A DNA stretch of 64,000 nucleotides, from positions 62,001 to 126,000 of the forward strand of contig CCMQ01000008.1 in NCBI GenBank assembly GCA_000751835.1, in the 5' to 3' direction. Made by a program: the position numbers and the translations under genes. A model generated the notes under the pieces. That model ran no database searches, was not told where the DNA came from, and saw nothing but the letters and a program-made list of their open reading frames with translations. This document shows positions 28,100-38,454 of this stretch, piece after piece. Each line of letters begins with the position of its first letter. The first letter of the stretch is position 1. This stretch comes from Necropsobacter rosorum (lineage in GTDB: Bacteria > Pseudomonadota > Gammaproteobacteria > Enterobacterales > Pasteurellaceae).

Positions 28100-29557
28100 T
28101 CAATCTCCGCAATATTGCGCCAATGCCTGCCGCATGCCTTTTTGCAAAATAGCATCCAGCTGTTCGGTGACCGTTTCAACCAGCTGCGGGATCTGCGTTA
28201 AATCCTGCTGCCAATGATCATCCTGTACTAACACGTTATGCACCAATTGTTGCAAACTCAACTCACCGGCAGCAAATTGCCGCCACCATTGTTTATAGCG
28301 AGCAAGCCAGATGTCATCATCCTGCAAGTCGATAGGCTGACCGTTGCGTTCACCGCGATAAAATGCGATTAACGCCGCCAAAGCAAAGGTTAAGTGCGGT
28401 GGTAATTTTTGATATTTCCGCACATAAGCCAATAATTGCGGTAAATTGCGGGTGCGGTATTTCGTCATACTGTTCAGCGCGATGGATAACAGCCGGTGCT
28501 GAATAAACGGATTGCGGAAACGTTTGATGACCGCTTCGGCAAATTGTTGCAGTTCTTCCTGCGGCAGCGACAGTACCGGAATAATCTCGTTTTGCACCGC
28601 ACTTTGCACAAAGCGGCGCAATGCCGGATCATTCATCGCCTCGCCCACCGTATCCGCCCCGGCCAGATACGCCACCGGTACCAATGCGGTATGCGCCCCG
28701 TTTAAAATCGCCACCTTGCGTTCTTTGTAAGGTTTAATATCATCCACAATTAATACGTTCAGCGTCGCCTGATCCAAACGCAACATCTGCGCCAGCGATT
28801 TTGGCCCTTGGATAACAAACAGATAAAAATGTTCCGCCGTATCCAAAAAAGCGTCATGATAGCCTAATTCCGCCTCCAGCTCGGCGGCTTCATGACGGGG
28901 ATAACCGGTCACGATACGATCCACCAGAGTGGAACAGAAGGTATTCGCCTCCTCCAGCCAATGGATAAAATCGGCGGAAAGTTGCCACTGGCGGGCATAT
29001 TTCAAGACCAATGTTTTTAACTGCTCGCCGTTATAATCGATCAACTCGCACGGCAGCAAGATAAAGCCCTGATTCATATCGCCGTCCACGGCGCGAAACC
29101 GTTCAAACAATAAACGGGTTAATTTAGCCGGATAGCTGCGCGGCGGCCGATCATCAAAACGATCGCCTTCGTGATAACTGATCCCGGCTTCTGTGGTATT
29201 GGAAAAAATAAATTTAATCTCCGGATTGTGCGCCAGCGCCAGATAGTCGTCATAGCGCTGATAAACGGGAATTTCATTATTTACCGAGCGGATAATCCGC
29301 GCTTGCTTGACCGCCTCGCCCCGTTCGTTTAAGCCGCGGATAATCGTGGTATATAAACCGTCCTGCGTATTCAGTAACGGCGGGAAATCCGTATCAATCG
29401 GCCGTACGATAGTCACCCCGGCATTGAAATCGGTCTGTTCATTCAGCAAATCAATCTGCCAGTCAATAAACGCCCGCAGGAAATTACCCTCACCGAATTG
29501 AATGATTTTGGTCGGATACTGTTTACCGGGAAAGTTTGTTCTGTTTAGGGTTTTCAT
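28100..29557 (-). CDS. uxaB: Altronate oxidoreductase (tagaturonate reductase)
   Basis: NADH-dependent reduction of D-tagaturonate to D-altronate. 485 aa (E. coli 483), polyol/mannonate dehydrogenase family. N-terminal [19 protein letters not shown] holds the nucleotide-binding pattern. The middle [25 protein letters not shown] contains the family Lys and His-type catalytic residues. Middle gene of the uxa operon, 18 nt after uxaC. USS cores lie inside near 28395 and 28597. Confidence 0.95.
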   Translation of the reverse strand: MKTLNRTNFPGKQYPTKIIQFGEGNFLRAFIDWQIDLLNEQTDFNAGVTIVRPIDTDFPPLLNTQDGLYTTIIRGLNERGEAVKQARIIRSVNNEIPVYQRYDDYLALAHNPEIKFIFSNTTEAGISYHEGDRFDDRPPRSYPAKLTRLLFERFRAVDGDMNQGFILLPCELIDYNGEQLKTLVLKYARQWQLSADFIHWLEEANTFCSTLVDRIVTGYPRHEAAELEAELGYHDAFLDTAEHFYLFVIQGPKSLAQMLRLDQATLNVLIVDDIKPYKERKVAILNGAHTALVPVAYLAGADTVGEAMNDPALRRFVQSAVQNEIIPVLSLPQEELQQFAEAVIKRFRNPFIQHRLLSIALNSMTKYRTRNLPQLLAYVRKYQKLPPHLTFALAALIAFYRGERNGQPIDLQDDDIWLARYKQWWRQFAAGELSLQQLVHNVLVQDDHWQQDLTQIPQLVETVTEQLDAILQKGMRQALAQYCGD

Positions 29558-29575
29558 CTTATTGCTCTCCTACGC

Positions 29576-30988
29576 TTAATTCAGCTCAATTTCAAAGTAG
29601 TTTTTCGCGTTATCGAAACAAATATCCGAAACCATTTGTCCCAATAATTTCATATCGTTTGGCGCTTCGCCATCACGCACCCAATGTCCGATCATCCGGC
29701 ACAGAATACGGCGAAAATATTCATGACGGGTATAGGATAAAAAGCTGCGGCTGTCAGTCAGCATTCCCACAAAATGGCGTAGCAAACCTAACTGGCTGAG
29801 CTGAGTCAGCTGACGGATCATGCCGTCTTTCTGATCGTTAAACCACCAACCCGAACCGAACTGCATTTTAGATTTGATGCCCGCTTGCTGAAAATTGCCC
29901 AGCATAGTCGCCAACACTTCGTTATCGCGCGGATTCAGACAATACAGAATAGTTTTCGGCAACGTATTATCTATCGCCTGCGCATCCAGCAAACGGGACA
30001 ATGCCTGCGCTATCGGTTCGTCATTAATGGAATCAAAACCGGTATCCGCGCCAAGCTGTCTGAACATAACAGTATTGTTGTTTCTTAAGGCACCGATATG
30101 ATATTGCTGAACCCAGTTACGTTTGTGATACTCCGCCGCGAGAAAAACCAACACCGCAGTTTTAAACTTCGCAACCTGCGTGTTATCCAGCGTGAAACCG
30201 GATAATTTAGCGGTCAGAATCCGATTTAATTCCGCTTCAGTGGCCTCTTCATACAACACGACATCCAAGGCGTGATCCGAGACTTTACAACCGTGACGAG
30301 CAAAATGATCGATGCGTTTTGTCAGCGCATTGCATAAATCAGCAAAGGATCGAATTTCAATATCGGCTGCCGCACCTAATTGTCGCATATAATCGTTAAA
30401 GGAATCCTGCTCAATATTAAACGATTTATCCGGACGAAAACTCGGTGCGACTTTGGTGTCGAAATGCTTATCCTGCGCAATGATGTCATGGTATTCAAGG
30501 CTATCCGCCGGGTCATCCGTGGTACCGATAAATTTCACATTCATTTTGCGGATAATACCTTTGGCGGAAAAATCTTCCTGTTGTAAAAGTGCGGTACATT
30601 TATGCCAGATTTTTTCAGCGGTTTGCGGCGATAACAGCATATCGGTAATACCGAACGGACGGCGTAATTCCAAATGCGTCCAGTGGTATAACGGGTTACC
30701 GATGGTATAGGGTACCGTTTCACACCAGGCTTGGAATTTTTCATAATCGCTCGCATCACCGGTGCAAAAGCGCTCATCAACGCCGTGAGTACGCATTGCG
30801 CGCCACTTATAGTGATCACCTTTCAGCCAGATATCATACAGATTTTTGAATTGATAATTAGCCGCGATTTGCGCCGGCGGTAAATGACAGTGATAGTCAA
30901 AGATAGGCTGATTTTCCGCATAATCAAAAAACAACTCTTTCGCTGTGCCGGTATCAAGCAGAAATTCTTCTGTTAAAAAACTATTCAT
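29576..30988 (-). CDS. uxaC: Glucuronate/galacturonate isomerase
   Basis: First step of hexuronate catabolism: D-glucuronate to D-fructuronate and D-galacturonate to D-tagaturonate. 470 aa, the same as E. coli UxaC. The amidohydrolase-like metal motif FDYHCHLPP lies near residue 31. Further conserved segments are [33 protein letters not shown] and [16 protein letters not shown]. First gene of uxaCBA, transcribed divergently from the TRAP transporter genes across a 235-nt gap that holds putative ExuR and CRP sites. uxuA and uxuB for the fructuronate branch are not in this window. Confidence 0.95.
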   Translation of the reverse strand: MNSFLTEEFLLDTGTAKELFFDYAENQPIFDYHCHLPPAQIAANYQFKNLYDIWLKGDHYKWRAMRTHGVDERFCTGDASDYEKFQAWCETVPYTIGNPLYHWTHLELRRPFGITDMLLSPQTAEKIWHKCTALLQQEDFSAKGIIRKMNVKFIGTTDDPADSLEYHDIIAQDKHFDTKVAPSFRPDKSFNIEQDSFNDYMRQLGAAADIEIRSFADLCNALTKRIDHFARHGCKVSDHALDVVLYEEATEAELNRILTAKLSGFTLDNTQVAKFKTAVLVFLAAEYHKRNWVQQYHIGALRNNNTVMFRQLGADTGFDSINDEPIAQALSRLLDAQAIDNTLPKTILYCLNPRDNEVLATMLGNFQQAGIKSKMQFGSGWWFNDQKDGMIRQLTQLSQLGLLRHFVGMLTDSRSFLSYTRHEYFRRILCRMIGHWVRDGEAPNDMKLLGQMVSDICFDNAKNYFEIELN

Positions 30989-31021
30989 TTTATGTCTCCA
31001 GATGATTGTACTTACCTTTCA

Positions 31022-31040
31022 CAAATATGTTATACCAAAA
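31022..31040. promoter_or_regulatory. Putative ExuR/UxuR operator
   Basis: AAATATGTTATACCAAAAC centres on GTTATACC, one base from the palindromic core GGTATACC of the E. coli ExuR/UxuR consensus AAATTGGTATACCAATTT. Lies 35-50 nt upstream of uxaC in the shared divergent region; exuR itself is at 34.2 kb. Confidence 0.5.
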
Positions 31041-31062
31041 CAAATATAAACATACTTGTTTT

Positions 31063-31082
31063 TTTGTGATACAGATCTCAAT
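31063..31082. promoter_or_regulatory. Putative CRP site between uxaC and the TRAP genes
   Basis: TGTGA (31065-31069), six bases, TCTCA (31076-31080) match the CRP half-sites TGTGA-N6-TCACA with one mismatch, with T-rich and A/T flanks. Suits catabolite control of both divergent operons. Confidence 0.6.
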
Positions 31083-31223
31083 TCGAGAAATTTGTATGAT
31101 AACTTTAACTATTTCAGTGGTAGGATTAGCACTGAAAATCGCTTCGCATGGAATGACTGCCCCTAATTCAGGGGATATCAGCAAGAAGGCTATCAGACAA
31201 CTTAACTTAATCCGGAGATTACC

Positions 31224-32213
31224 ATGAAACTCAACAAACTACGCCTATCCAGTTTATGTGTTGTATTACCGCTTCTCATGACGTCAACCAATGTACTGGC
31301 AGCAAAAGTCACCTTAAAATTAGCGCATAACCTTGATCAGTCTCATGTGGTTCATCAGGCGTTAGCCGCAATGGCAAAAGAAGTGCAGGAAAAATCAAAT
31401 GGCGATTTAAAAATCCGTATTTATCCGAGCGGTCAGATGGGAGGGCCGCGAGAAACAATAGAACTGATTCAAAATGACGCCTTGGATATGACCAAAGCCA
31501 GCGCCAGTGAAATGGAATCTTTCGTCAAAGAATTTTCGGTATTCAGCTGCCCGTATTTGTTTGATGACGAAGACCATTTTAAGAAAGTGTTATTCGGTGA
31601 TATCGGTAAAGCGCTTGCCGATAAAACCAAAAACAGCGGTTTCAATATTATCGCTTCTTATGTGGCCGGCACCCGAAGTTTCTATGCCAAAAAACCCATC
31701 TACTCGCCGGCGGATATGAAAGGATTGAAAATTCGTGTCGTTTCCACCCCGACGACCAATCGGATGATTGAATTGCTGGGCGGTTCGCCGGCACCGATTC
31801 CATTTGGCGAAGTATATACCGCATTGCAGCAAGGCGTCATTGACGGTGCGGAAAATAATATTCCGTCTTATTATCAGACCCGACATGTCGAAGTGGCAAA
31901 ATATTATGTGGAGGATCAGCACACCAGCGTGCCGGATTATCTGATTATTTCCAGCAAAGTCTGGGACAAATTAAATGATAACCAGAAAAAAATCTTACAA
32001 GACGCGGCTAAAAATTCCGAGACTTATCAACAGAAACTATGGGATGAAGAAACGGCCCGTTCCCGTGCCGAAGCGGAAAAAGTCGGTGCAACCTTTATTA
32101 AGGTAGATAAACAACCGTTCCGCGATGCGCTACAACCCCTCTATACCGAATTTGCCAAAAATCCGGCGCTGGCAAAATTTATCGATGCCATCAAAACACA
32201 AGGAAAACAATGA
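31224..32213 (+). CDS. TRAP transporter solute-binding protein (DctP family), probably for hexuronates
   Basis: 329 aa periplasmic receptor. Signal peptide of about 26 residues ends VLA before AKVTLKLAHNLDQSH. DctP-family features are the N-terminal LAHN strand, GPRETIELIQNDALDM, the KIRVVSTPTTNRMIELLGG segment with the conserved Arg that binds the ligand carboxylate, and PIPFGEVYTALQQGVIDGAENN. Position next to uxaCBA, before exuR and where enterobacteria would use ExuT, points to glucuronate or galacturonate as ligand. That is inference from context. Followed by a stem-loop at 32222-32250 and then the two permease genes. Confidence 0.9.
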   Translation: MKLNKLRLSSLCVVLPLLMTSTNVLAAKVTLKLAHNLDQSHVVHQALAAMAKEVQEKSNGDLKIRIYPSGQMGGPRETIELIQNDALDMTKASASEMESFVKEFSVFSCPYLFDDEDHFKKVLFGDIGKALADKTKNSGFNIIASYVAGTRSFYAKKPIYSPADMKGLKIRVVSTPTTNRMIELLGGSPAPIPFGEVYTALQQGVIDGAENNIPSYYQTRHVEVAKYYVEDQHTSVPDYLIISSKVWDKLNDNQKKILQDAAKNSETYQQKLWDEETARSRAEAEKVGATFIKVDKQPFRDALQPLYTEFAKNPALAKFIDAIKTQGKQ

Positions 32214-32221
32214 TACGCGTC

Positions 32222-32250
32222 CCTCCTTACTTACATATCGGGTAAGGAGG
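32222..32250 (+). other. Intercistronic stem-loop between TRAP receptor and permease genes
   Basis: CCTCCTTAC / GTAAGGAGG, a 9-bp perfect stem with an 11-nt loop and no T run, so not a terminator. Likely protects the upstream receptor mRNA and allows more receptor than permease (inference). The right arm contains AAGGAGG, but it is too far from the dctQ start to be its ribosome binding site. Confidence 0.55.
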
Positions 32251-32287
32251 AATGCAGTACGATTATTTAGTTATTTGGGGTGACTGA

Positions 32288-32779
32288 ATGCAATTAGAGA
32301 AACTCAAAAAACCGGTCGATATATTCATTTCAACCTTTTCTATTATTGTCATGGGCCTTCTGGTAATTTGTGTGACATGGCAGGTTTTCAGCCGCTATGT
32401 TTTGCACATGCCAAGTACCGTGACTGATGAAATTGCCCGCTTCAGTATGATTTGGGTCGGCTTATTAGGTGCGGCTTATACCGTCGGATTACAAAGACAT
32501 TTATCCATCGACTTATTCACGCATAATCTCGCGGGTCATAAAAAAGCGATCAGTAATATTTTTATTAATATCTGTATTTTCGCATTTTCACTTGGCGTTA
32601 TGATATTTGGCGGATTTACTTTAGTCGCCAATGTTTATCATTCCGGACAGATCTCTCCGTCTATGCAGATTCCGATGGCTTATGTTTATATCGCACTACC
32701 TCTCAGCGGGATTTTAATGTTGTTTTATAGCATATTATTTCTGATAGATAATATTCTGGCGTTAAAGGAGAACAAATAA
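32288..32779 (+). CDS. TRAP transporter small permease (DctQ family)
   Basis: 163 aa with four membrane segments at about 13-34, 47-65, 88-112 and 128-150. The family motif TVTDEIARFSMIWVGLLGAAYTVGLQRHLSIDLF is clear and overlaps segment 2. Upstream TTTGGGGTGACTGA gives a weak ribosome binding site. Its stop overlaps the next gene by one base (TAATG), showing translational coupling to the large subunit. Confidence 0.9.
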   Translation: MQLEKLKKPVDIFISTFSIIVMGLLVICVTWQVFSRYVLHMPSTVTDEIARFSMIWVGLLGAAYTVGLQRHLSIDLFTHNLAGHKKAISNIFINICIFAFSLGVMIFGGFTLVANVYHSGQISPSMQIPMAYVYIALPLSGILMLFYSILFLIDNILALKENK

Positions 32780-34095
32780 TGGAATGGCTACTTAACTGGG
32801 AATGGTTTATTCCTTTGGTGATGTTTTCATCTTTCTTCATTCTGGTTTTTCTCGGCGTACCAATCTCGTTTTCCATTGGTATTGCGACTATTTTATCCGC
32901 TTCCTTTATGTTGCCGTTTAAAACGACCATGATCGTTTCGGGACAAAAGATTGCGACCGGTCTGGACAGCTTCTCATTACTCGCCATTCCGTTTTTTATT
33001 CTGGCCGGTTCGCTCATGAACAGCGGCGGTATCGCAACCCGTTTAATTAATTTTTCTCAGGTACTGGTCGGCCGTATCCCCGGTTCACTGGGTCATGTTA
33101 ATGTCATGGCAAATATGATGTTCGGCTCGATTTCCGGTTCAGCCGTTGCCGCAGCGGCGGCCGTAGGCGGCACAATGGCACCGTTGCAGAAAAAAGCCGG
33201 TTATGATCCGGCCTATTCGGCGGCGATTAATGTAACCTCCTGTATCAGCGGCCTGTTGATTCCACCGTCTAATGTCATGATAGTGTACGCTCTGACTGCA
33301 GGTGGAATTTCCGTTGCCACTCTCTTTATGGCCGGTTATATACCGGGGATCATGATGGGATTCGGTATCATGCTGGTCAACTATTTTATTGCCAAAAAAC
33401 GCCATTATCCCGTATCTGACAAACCGACCCTGGCATTAGTGATCAAATACGCGCTGGATGCGATTCCAAGTTTATTAATGGTCGTTGTGGTTATCGGTGG
33501 GATTTTAGCCGGTATATTTACCGCCACGGAAGCCTCTGCGATTGCGGTCGTGTACACCTTCGTGTTATCGGTGATCATTTACCGTGAAATCAAGCTGTCA
33601 CAATTACCCAAAATCATTCTGGATTCTGTGGTGACAACCGCAATCGTACTTTTCCTTATCGGCGTCTCCGTTGCAATGTCCTGGGCGATGACCAATGCGG
33701 ATATCCCTTATATGGTGAATGAACTGCTCATCAGCGTTTCGGATAATTTGATTGTGATTTTACTGATCATCAATATCTTATTACTCATTATCGGCGTATT
33801 TATGGACATGACACCGGCGGTATTAATCTTTACCCCGATTTTTTTACCGATTGTAACCGAATTGGGCATGGATCCGGTACACTTCGGAATTATGATGATT
33901 TTCAATCTCTGTATCGGATTATGTACGCCACCGGTGGGCAGCGCATTATTTGTGGGCTGTTCCGTTTCCGGGGTAAAACTACAGAATTTAATTAAGCCGA
34001 TGTTACCGTTTTTCGCCGTTTTGTTACTCACCTTATTACTGGTAACCTACCTGCCTCAACTATCATTATTCCTGCCTCAATTATTAGGTATATGA
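32779..34095 (+). CDS. TRAP transporter large permease (DctM family)
   Basis: 438 aa, the Na+-coupled translocation subunit, with about 12 membrane segments. Conserved DctM pieces include FFILAGSLMNSGGIATRLINF, MFGSISGSAVAAAAAVGGTM, INVTSCISGLLIPPSNVMIVYAL and LCIGLCTPPVGSALFVGC. Start ATG overlaps the stop of the small subunit. Last gene of the three-gene transporter operon; a long stem-loop follows before exuR. Confidence 0.93.
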   Translation: MEWLLNWEWFIPLVMFSSFFILVFLGVPISFSIGIATILSASFMLPFKTTMIVSGQKIATGLDSFSLLAIPFFILAGSLMNSGGIATRLINFSQVLVGRIPGSLGHVNVMANMMFGSISGSAVAAAAAVGGTMAPLQKKAGYDPAYSAAINVTSCISGLLIPPSNVMIVYALTAGGISVATLFMAGYIPGIMMGFGIMLVNYFIAKKRHYPVSDKPTLALVIKYALDAIPSLLMVVVVIGGILAGIFTATEASAIAVVYTFVLSVIIYREIKLSQLPKIILDSVVTTAIVLFLIGVSVAMSWAMTNADIPYMVNELLISVSDNLIVILLIINILLLIIGVFMDMTPAVLIFTPIFLPIVTELGMDPVHFGIMMIFNLCIGLCTPPVGSALFVGCSVSGVKLQNLIKPMLPFFAVLLLTLLLVTYLPQLSLFLPQLLGI

Positions 34096-34108
34096 TAGCT
34101 TTATAAGG

Positions 34109-34139
34109 TTGTTGCTATCTTTATTAAAGATAGCAACAA
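34109..34139 (+). terminator. Stem-loop after the TRAP operon
   Basis: TTGTTGCTATCTTT / AAAGATAGCAACAA, 14-bp perfect stem with a 3-nt loop, followed by only a short T run. Probably terminates the TRAP transcript, but read-through into exuR is possible. Confidence 0.6.
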
Positions 34140-34155
34140 TTTGCGTACATGATTC

Positions 34156-34183
34156 TTACAATTCAAGCAAGCTGTGTTAGAAT
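34156..34183 (+). promoter_or_regulatory. Candidate sigma-70 promoter of exuR
   Basis: TTACAA (34156-34161), 16-nt spacer, TAGAAT (34178-34183). A transcript from here supports the exuR start at 34219 rather than 34174. The -10 is embedded in a small palindrome GTTAGAATCTAAC. Confidence 0.45.
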
Positions 34184-34218
34184 CTAACCACTCGCTATTT
34201 GACGGATATCAGATTTGT

Positions 34219-35013
34219 ATGAAATTAACCGAGAATCAACGCCTTTACCAACAATTGGCCCAAGATCTTAAAGACAAAATTATTACCGGATTTTACAAAG
34301 TCGGCGAGAAGCTGCCTGCGGAACGTTTTATTTCCGAAGAAATGAACGTCAGTCGTACGGTAGTACGCGAAGCCATCATCATGCTGGAAGTGGAAGGCTT
34401 TGTTGAAGTAAAAAAAGGCTCCGGCATCCACGTCATTTCCGCCGCCCCGAAAAACGCTTCCGAAGCCGATGAAAACAGAGGATTGGAATTCTCAAAATGC
34501 GGGCCGTTTGAGTTATTACAGGCCCGTCAACTGATCGAAAGTATCGTCGTTGAATTCGCCGCCACACAAGCCACCAAAGAAGATATTATCGACATCATGG
34601 AAATACAGAAAAACGCCCGTCAGGAAGATCATTTCCGTGATTCACAATGGGATTTGAAATTCCATACTAAAATCGCTCAGATTACCCGCAACAGTGCATT
34701 GATTACCATCGTACAGGAAATGTGGCGGCAGCGGGTGCTGAATCCTTACTGGCGTAAATTACACGAACATATCGATGCGCGTTCTATTGACAGCTGGTGC
34801 GATGAACATGATGAAATTTTACAGGCATTAATGGATAAAGATCCGCACGCCGCCAAAATGGCGATGTGGACGCATCTGGAAAACACAAAACGAATGCTGT
34901 TTAACGGCGCAAACGATGATTTTGAAATCAGCATCGATAAATACCGTTTTTCAGAAAACCCGGTTATCCACCTTGCGGATAGCATTTCATCCATGAACAA
35001 ACCGGCGAAATAA
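34219..35013 (+). CDS. exuR: GntR-family repressor ExuR of the hexuronate genes
   Basis: 264 aa, FadR subfamily of GntR regulators, very close in pattern to E. coli ExuR (258 aa). The winged HTH at about 8-75 reads [13 protein letters not shown] ... [26 protein letters not shown], then GSGIHV. The C-terminal FCD ligand domain (about 95-240) has [36 protein letters not shown] and [18 protein letters not shown], including the His residues that normally bind metal and ligand. Expected to release DNA on binding galacturonate or tagaturonate. Likely targets are uxaCBA and the TRAP operon via the site at 31022-31040. Confidence 0.92.
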   Translation: MKLTENQRLYQQLAQDLKDKIITGFYKVGEKLPAERFISEEMNVSRTVVREAIIMLEVEGFVEVKKGSGIHVISAAPKNASEADENRGLEFSKCGPFELLQARQLIESIVVEFAATQATKEDIIDIMEIQKNARQEDHFRDSQWDLKFHTKIAQITRNSALITIVQEMWRQRVLNPYWRKLHEHIDARSIDSWCDEHDEILQALMDKDPHAAKMAMWTHLENTKRMLFNGANDDFEISIDKYRFSENPVIHLADSISSMNKPAK

Positions 35014-35130
35014 AAACGGCTTTATAATCGACCGCACTTTATATACTGCCGATTATCCGTTATCAAGCAGCCACAAGCCTCAGTTTGAACGGGAAAAGCG
35101 CCGGAAAAAATCAAGCCGCGTTTAATTATA

Positions 35131-35166
35131 ATGACTTCACCTCAAAACGCAGGTGAAGTCATCATT
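35131..35166. terminator. Bidirectional terminator between exuR and ddc
   Basis: ATGACTTCACCT / AGGTGAAGTCAT, 12-bp perfect stem with an 8-nt loop, CATTTT on one side and AT-rich on the other, between convergent genes. The rest of the 163-nt gap holds a USS near 35032 and nothing else recognised. Confidence 0.8.
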
Positions 35167-35176
35167 TTAACAACAC

Positions 35177-36709
35177 CTACCCCACAACCACCTTATATTC
35201 TCCACGCGCAATCGCTTCTTTAATTCGATGTGCGGTAGATAACACCTGCGCCAGTAAGGCTTTAACGTGATCCAGCGTGGCAATCGGGCTTAGGGTGGTC
35301 ATTTTCAGCGACTGAACCCCGCCGACTTTGGTGACGCCGATATTCGCTTCGCCACGCGCAAACAGTTCGTCGGCAACGTGCTGATTCAGCGCATCCAGCA
35401 GCTCGGTCGGATAATCTTGCGGCACGACACGGAATAATACGGAAGCGAATTGCGGTTGAACCAGCAGTTCCAGTTCCGCCGTCGCCTCAATATATGCCGC
35501 GACCTCAGCAGTCAGTTCAACCCCGTGATCAATCATCGAACCGTACAATTCCTCGCCCAGCGCTTCAACTGTCAACCAAAGTTTCAATGCGTCAAAACGG
35601 CGGGTGGTCTGTAGCGATTTAGAAACCAGATTCGGCACACCGTGCTGTTCGTCATACTCCGAATTAAGATAATCCGCCTTATAATCAATAAAGCGATAAT
35701 TAGCCGCCTCTTTTAATAAAAACGCGCCGCAGGAAATCGTTTGGAAAAACTGTTTATGGAAATCCAGCGTTACCGAATCCGCCTGCTCCAGTCCGTTCAA
35801 CCGGTGGCGATACGTATTGGATAACAGCAACGCCCCGCCCCATGCGGCATCCACATGCAGCCAGCTATGATATTGATCCGCCAGCGCGCGAATTTCCGCT
35901 ATCGGATCTATCGCACCAGCATCCGTGGTACCGGCGGTGGCAACGATACAGGCGATGATCTTTCCCTGCGCCGTCAAATCTGCCAATATCTGCGCTAAGG
36001 CCTGCATATCCATTTGCGCATCGGCATTGCAGGGAACCGTCACCACCGACTGAAAGCCCATGCCCAGCATCGCCATATTTTTCTGCACGGAAAAATGAGC
36101 GTGCTCCGAACAAATCACTTTCACTTTCTGCAATGCAGCCGGCGGCATACCGTCTTGCTGCACGGACCATTCCTGTCCTGCGTCGTTTTGCCAATGGGCG
36201 GCGATACAGGCATCCCGCGCCAGCAGCAGCCCCATTAAATTCGACTGAGTGCCGCCGGAAGTGAATACTCCCGCCTCGCCCGCGCCGTAGCCCACCTTTT
36301 GCCGCAGCCATTCGATTAAACGCACTTCCATTAATGACCCCGCCGGGCTTTGATCCCAGGAGTCCATCGATTGATTGGCGGCATTAATCAACACTTCCGC
36401 AATCTGGCTGCTGACCATAGTCGGACAGTGTAAATGCGCCAGTGAATGCGGGTGATGCACTTTCAGACTGTTGTTTAAAAATAAATCGACCATCCGCCGT
36501 AATGACGCCTCAAGCCCAAGACCGGATGGCGTCGGGTTAAACCGGATCTGCGCACGAAGCTGTGCGATACTGCCGCCGGTGTACATTTTATCCGTTTTAA
36601 GCCAATTTACGACCGCACTTGTCGCCTCGGCCATAGCGGCCTGATAATCGGCGACGGATTGCGGATCATTGCACAGCAGCGCCCGTTGATGTCTGGCAAA
36701 ATCGACCAT
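35177..36709 (-). CDS. ddc: L-2,4-diaminobutyrate decarboxylase
   Basis: PLP enzyme that turns L-2,4-diaminobutyrate into 1,3-diaminopropane. 510 aa, group II decarboxylase family. Key pieces are [19 protein letters not shown], the PLP-stacking His region [44 protein letters not shown] and the Schiff-base Lys in [16 protein letters not shown], where Gln replaces the Trp common in other group II enzymes, as I recall for the Haemophilus enzyme. The ATG at 36709 behind GAGGAACAT is chosen over a 21-codon longer reading. It is 80 nt downstream of dat, which supplies its substrate. Confidence 0.93.
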   Translation of the reverse strand: MVDFARHQRALLCNDPQSVADYQAAMAEATSAVVNWLKTDKMYTGGSIAQLRAQIRFNPTPSGLGLEASLRRMVDLFLNNSLKVHHPHSLAHLHCPTMVSSQIAEVLINAANQSMDSWDQSPAGSLMEVRLIEWLRQKVGYGAGEAGVFTSGGTQSNLMGLLLARDACIAAHWQNDAGQEWSVQQDGMPPAALQKVKVICSEHAHFSVQKNMAMLGMGFQSVVTVPCNADAQMDMQALAQILADLTAQGKIIACIVATAGTTDAGAIDPIAEIRALADQYHSWLHVDAAWGGALLLSNTYRHRLNGLEQADSVTLDFHKQFFQTISCGAFLLKEAANYRFIDYKADYLNSEYDEQHGVPNLVSKSLQTTRRFDALKLWLTVEALGEELYGSMIDHGVELTAEVAAYIEATAELELLVQPQFASVLFRVVPQDYPTELLDALNQHVADELFARGEANIGVTKVGGVQSLKMTTLSPIATLDHVKALLAQVLSTAHRIKEAIARGEYKVVVG

Positions 36710-36789
36710 ATGATGTTCCTCAAGGTGAGATAAATACAACAAGAAACGGCACCGACGCGAACTTAGGGTCAAATGCCGTTACCATAACA

Positions 36790-38154
36790 TTAACCGCGAA
36801 CGGCTTTCAGTGCATCGGCAAGCGCCGCCCGGAAGCGAGTAATCATCGTTTCGCATTCCGCCTGTGTGATAATCAGCGGACACAGAATCCGCACCACGTT
36901 ACCGCCGCGCCCGCCGCGTTCCAGCAGCAATTTGTGGTTAAAACAGGCTTTCTGAATCGCCGCCGCCAGTTCGCCGTCCGCCGGATAGGCGCCGAGACGA
37001 TCCGCCGTCTGCCGCTCATCCACGATTTCAATGCCGATCATCAAACCGCGACCGCGTACATTGCCGATACAAGGGAATTCCTGCGCCAGTGTTCGCAATG
37101 CGGTTTGCAAAAATTCACCGCGCTCACGGGCATTTTGCGCCAGATTCTGCTCACGCATGATTTTCAGTGAAACATAGCCGGTGGCCATCGCCAGCTGATT
37201 ACCGCGGAAAGTACCGGTGTGACCGGCCGGCTGCCAGGCGTCAAATTCTTTTTTGATCGCCAGTACCGCCAACGGCAGACTGCCGCCCACCGCCTTGGAC
37301 ATCACCACAATATCCGGTTCGATACCCGCGTGTTCAAAGGCGAACATTTTACCCGAACGGCAAAAACCGGCCTGCACTTCGTCCACAATCAGCACAATGC
37401 CGTGTTTGCGGGTCACTGCGCGGATTTTTTGCAGCCATTTTGTCGGTGCGACCACCACGCCGCCTTCCCCTTGAATGGCTTCCAGAATCACCGCCGCCGG
37501 CTTCACGACGCCGCTTTCCACATCCTCGATAAAATGCTCGAAATAATAGGTTAACGCCTCAACGCCCGCCTCACCGCCGATGCCGAGCGGGCAGCGGTAT
37601 TCATGCGGATACGGCATAAACTGCACGCCCGCCATTAAATTCTGCACGGCGTTTTTCGCGCCCAGATTGCCGGTCATCGACAATGCGCCGTGCGTCATAC
37701 CGTGGTAGCCGCCGGAAAAGGCAATGACATTGCCGCGCCCGGTATAGGTTTTCGCCAGTTTGATTGCCGCTTCCGTACCGTCGGCGCCGGAAGGTCCGCA
37801 GAACTGAAGACGATAGGCATTTTGCGGGAAAAACGATAACAGTTCCTGCGTAAACGCGTCTTTTAACGGCGTGGTTAAATCCAGCGTATGCAACGGCAGA
37901 CCGCTGCTTAACACGTCTTGAATCGCCTGAATGACCGCCGGGTGGTTGTGTCCGAGCGCCAAGGTTCCTGCGCCGGCCAAACAGTCGAGATAGTCATTGC
38001 CTTCGACATCAGTGACCCAACAGCCTTGTGCCTTTGCAATGGCCAGCGGCAATTTGCGCGGATAACTGCGAACATTCGATTCCATCTCGTTCTGACGGGT
38101 TAAATAATATTCATTGGTCGCATGTTGGATGGGATTTACCGGAGTGATTGTCAT
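36790..38154 (-). CDS. dat: Diaminobutyrate--2-oxoglutarate aminotransferase
   Basis: Makes L-2,4-diaminobutyrate from aspartate 4-semialdehyde using glutamate. 454 aa, class III PLP aminotransferase. Landmarks are [51 protein letters not shown] and the PLP lysine in [25 protein letters not shown]-like [11 protein letters not shown] follows. First gene of the dat-ddc pair. A ribosome binding site AGAAGG lies upstream. About 300 nt of leader with several short hairpins separates it from malQ. Confidence 0.94.
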   Translation of the reverse strand: MTITPVNPIQHATNEYYLTRQNEMESNVRSYPRKLPLAIAKAQGCWVTDVEGNDYLDCLAGAGTLALGHNHPAVIQAIQDVLSSGLPLHTLDLTTPLKDAFTQELLSFFPQNAYRLQFCGPSGADGTEAAIKLAKTYTGRGNVIAFSGGYHGMTHGALSMTGNLGAKNAVQNLMAGVQFMPYPHEYRCPLGIGGEAGVEALTYYFEHFIEDVESGVVKPAAVILEAIQGEGGVVVAPTKWLQKIRAVTRKHGIVLIVDEVQAGFCRSGKMFAFEHAGIEPDIVVMSKAVGGSLPLAVLAIKKEFDAWQPAGHTGTFRGNQLAMATGYVSLKIMREQNLAQNARERGEFLQTALRTLAQEFPCIGNVRGRGLMIGIEIVDERQTADRLGAYPADGELAAAIQKACFNHKLLLERGGRGGNVVRILCPLIITQAECETMITRFRAALADALKAVRG

Positions 38155-38420
38155 GATTAAAACATACCTTCTCTATGAGGTTAAAAAAATAAGTCGGGTG
38201 CCTTGCGGGAAGCCTAAGCTTTCTTATTCTTGAAAATAAGATGCCATGGGGCATTTGACTCGCTACTTATTAAAAAAAGCGTTGCAGCTTTTTTACAGTT
38301 TCCGAAGCGGAAAGATAAGCCCTGTCGCGCGGCGTTTACCGTCGGCGATAGGGCCGGCATATAGTACCGTTTTTTATTGGAAAGGAAAGCGGTTTTTATT
38401 GATGAGCCGAAATTTCGGTC
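38155..38420 (-). promoter_or_regulatory. Structured leader/intergenic region upstream of dat
   Basis: No gene seen. Reading toward dat (minus strand), short hairpins occur in series: GCCCT ... AGGGC, TTTCCGCTTCGGAAA, AAAAAAGC ... GCTTTTTTT (38273-38294, resembling a weak terminator), ATGCCCCATGGCAT, and CTTATT ... AATAAG. No match to a riboswitch class I know, including the lysine riboswitch. A promoter position is not clear. Confidence 0.4.
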
Positions 38421-38447
38421 AAAAAGGGGAACCGACCCGGTTCCCCG
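38421..38447 (-). terminator. Terminator of malQ
   Basis: On the minus strand GGGGAACC GGGTC GGTTCCCC is followed by TTTTT, directly after the malQ stop codon. Confidence 0.88.
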
Positions 38448-38454
38448 TTGACTA

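Noticed and set aside
31158-31176. CCCCTAATTCAGGGG hairpin before the TRAP receptor as a terminator
   Set aside because: Stem of only five base pairs and no T run; at most a small leader element.
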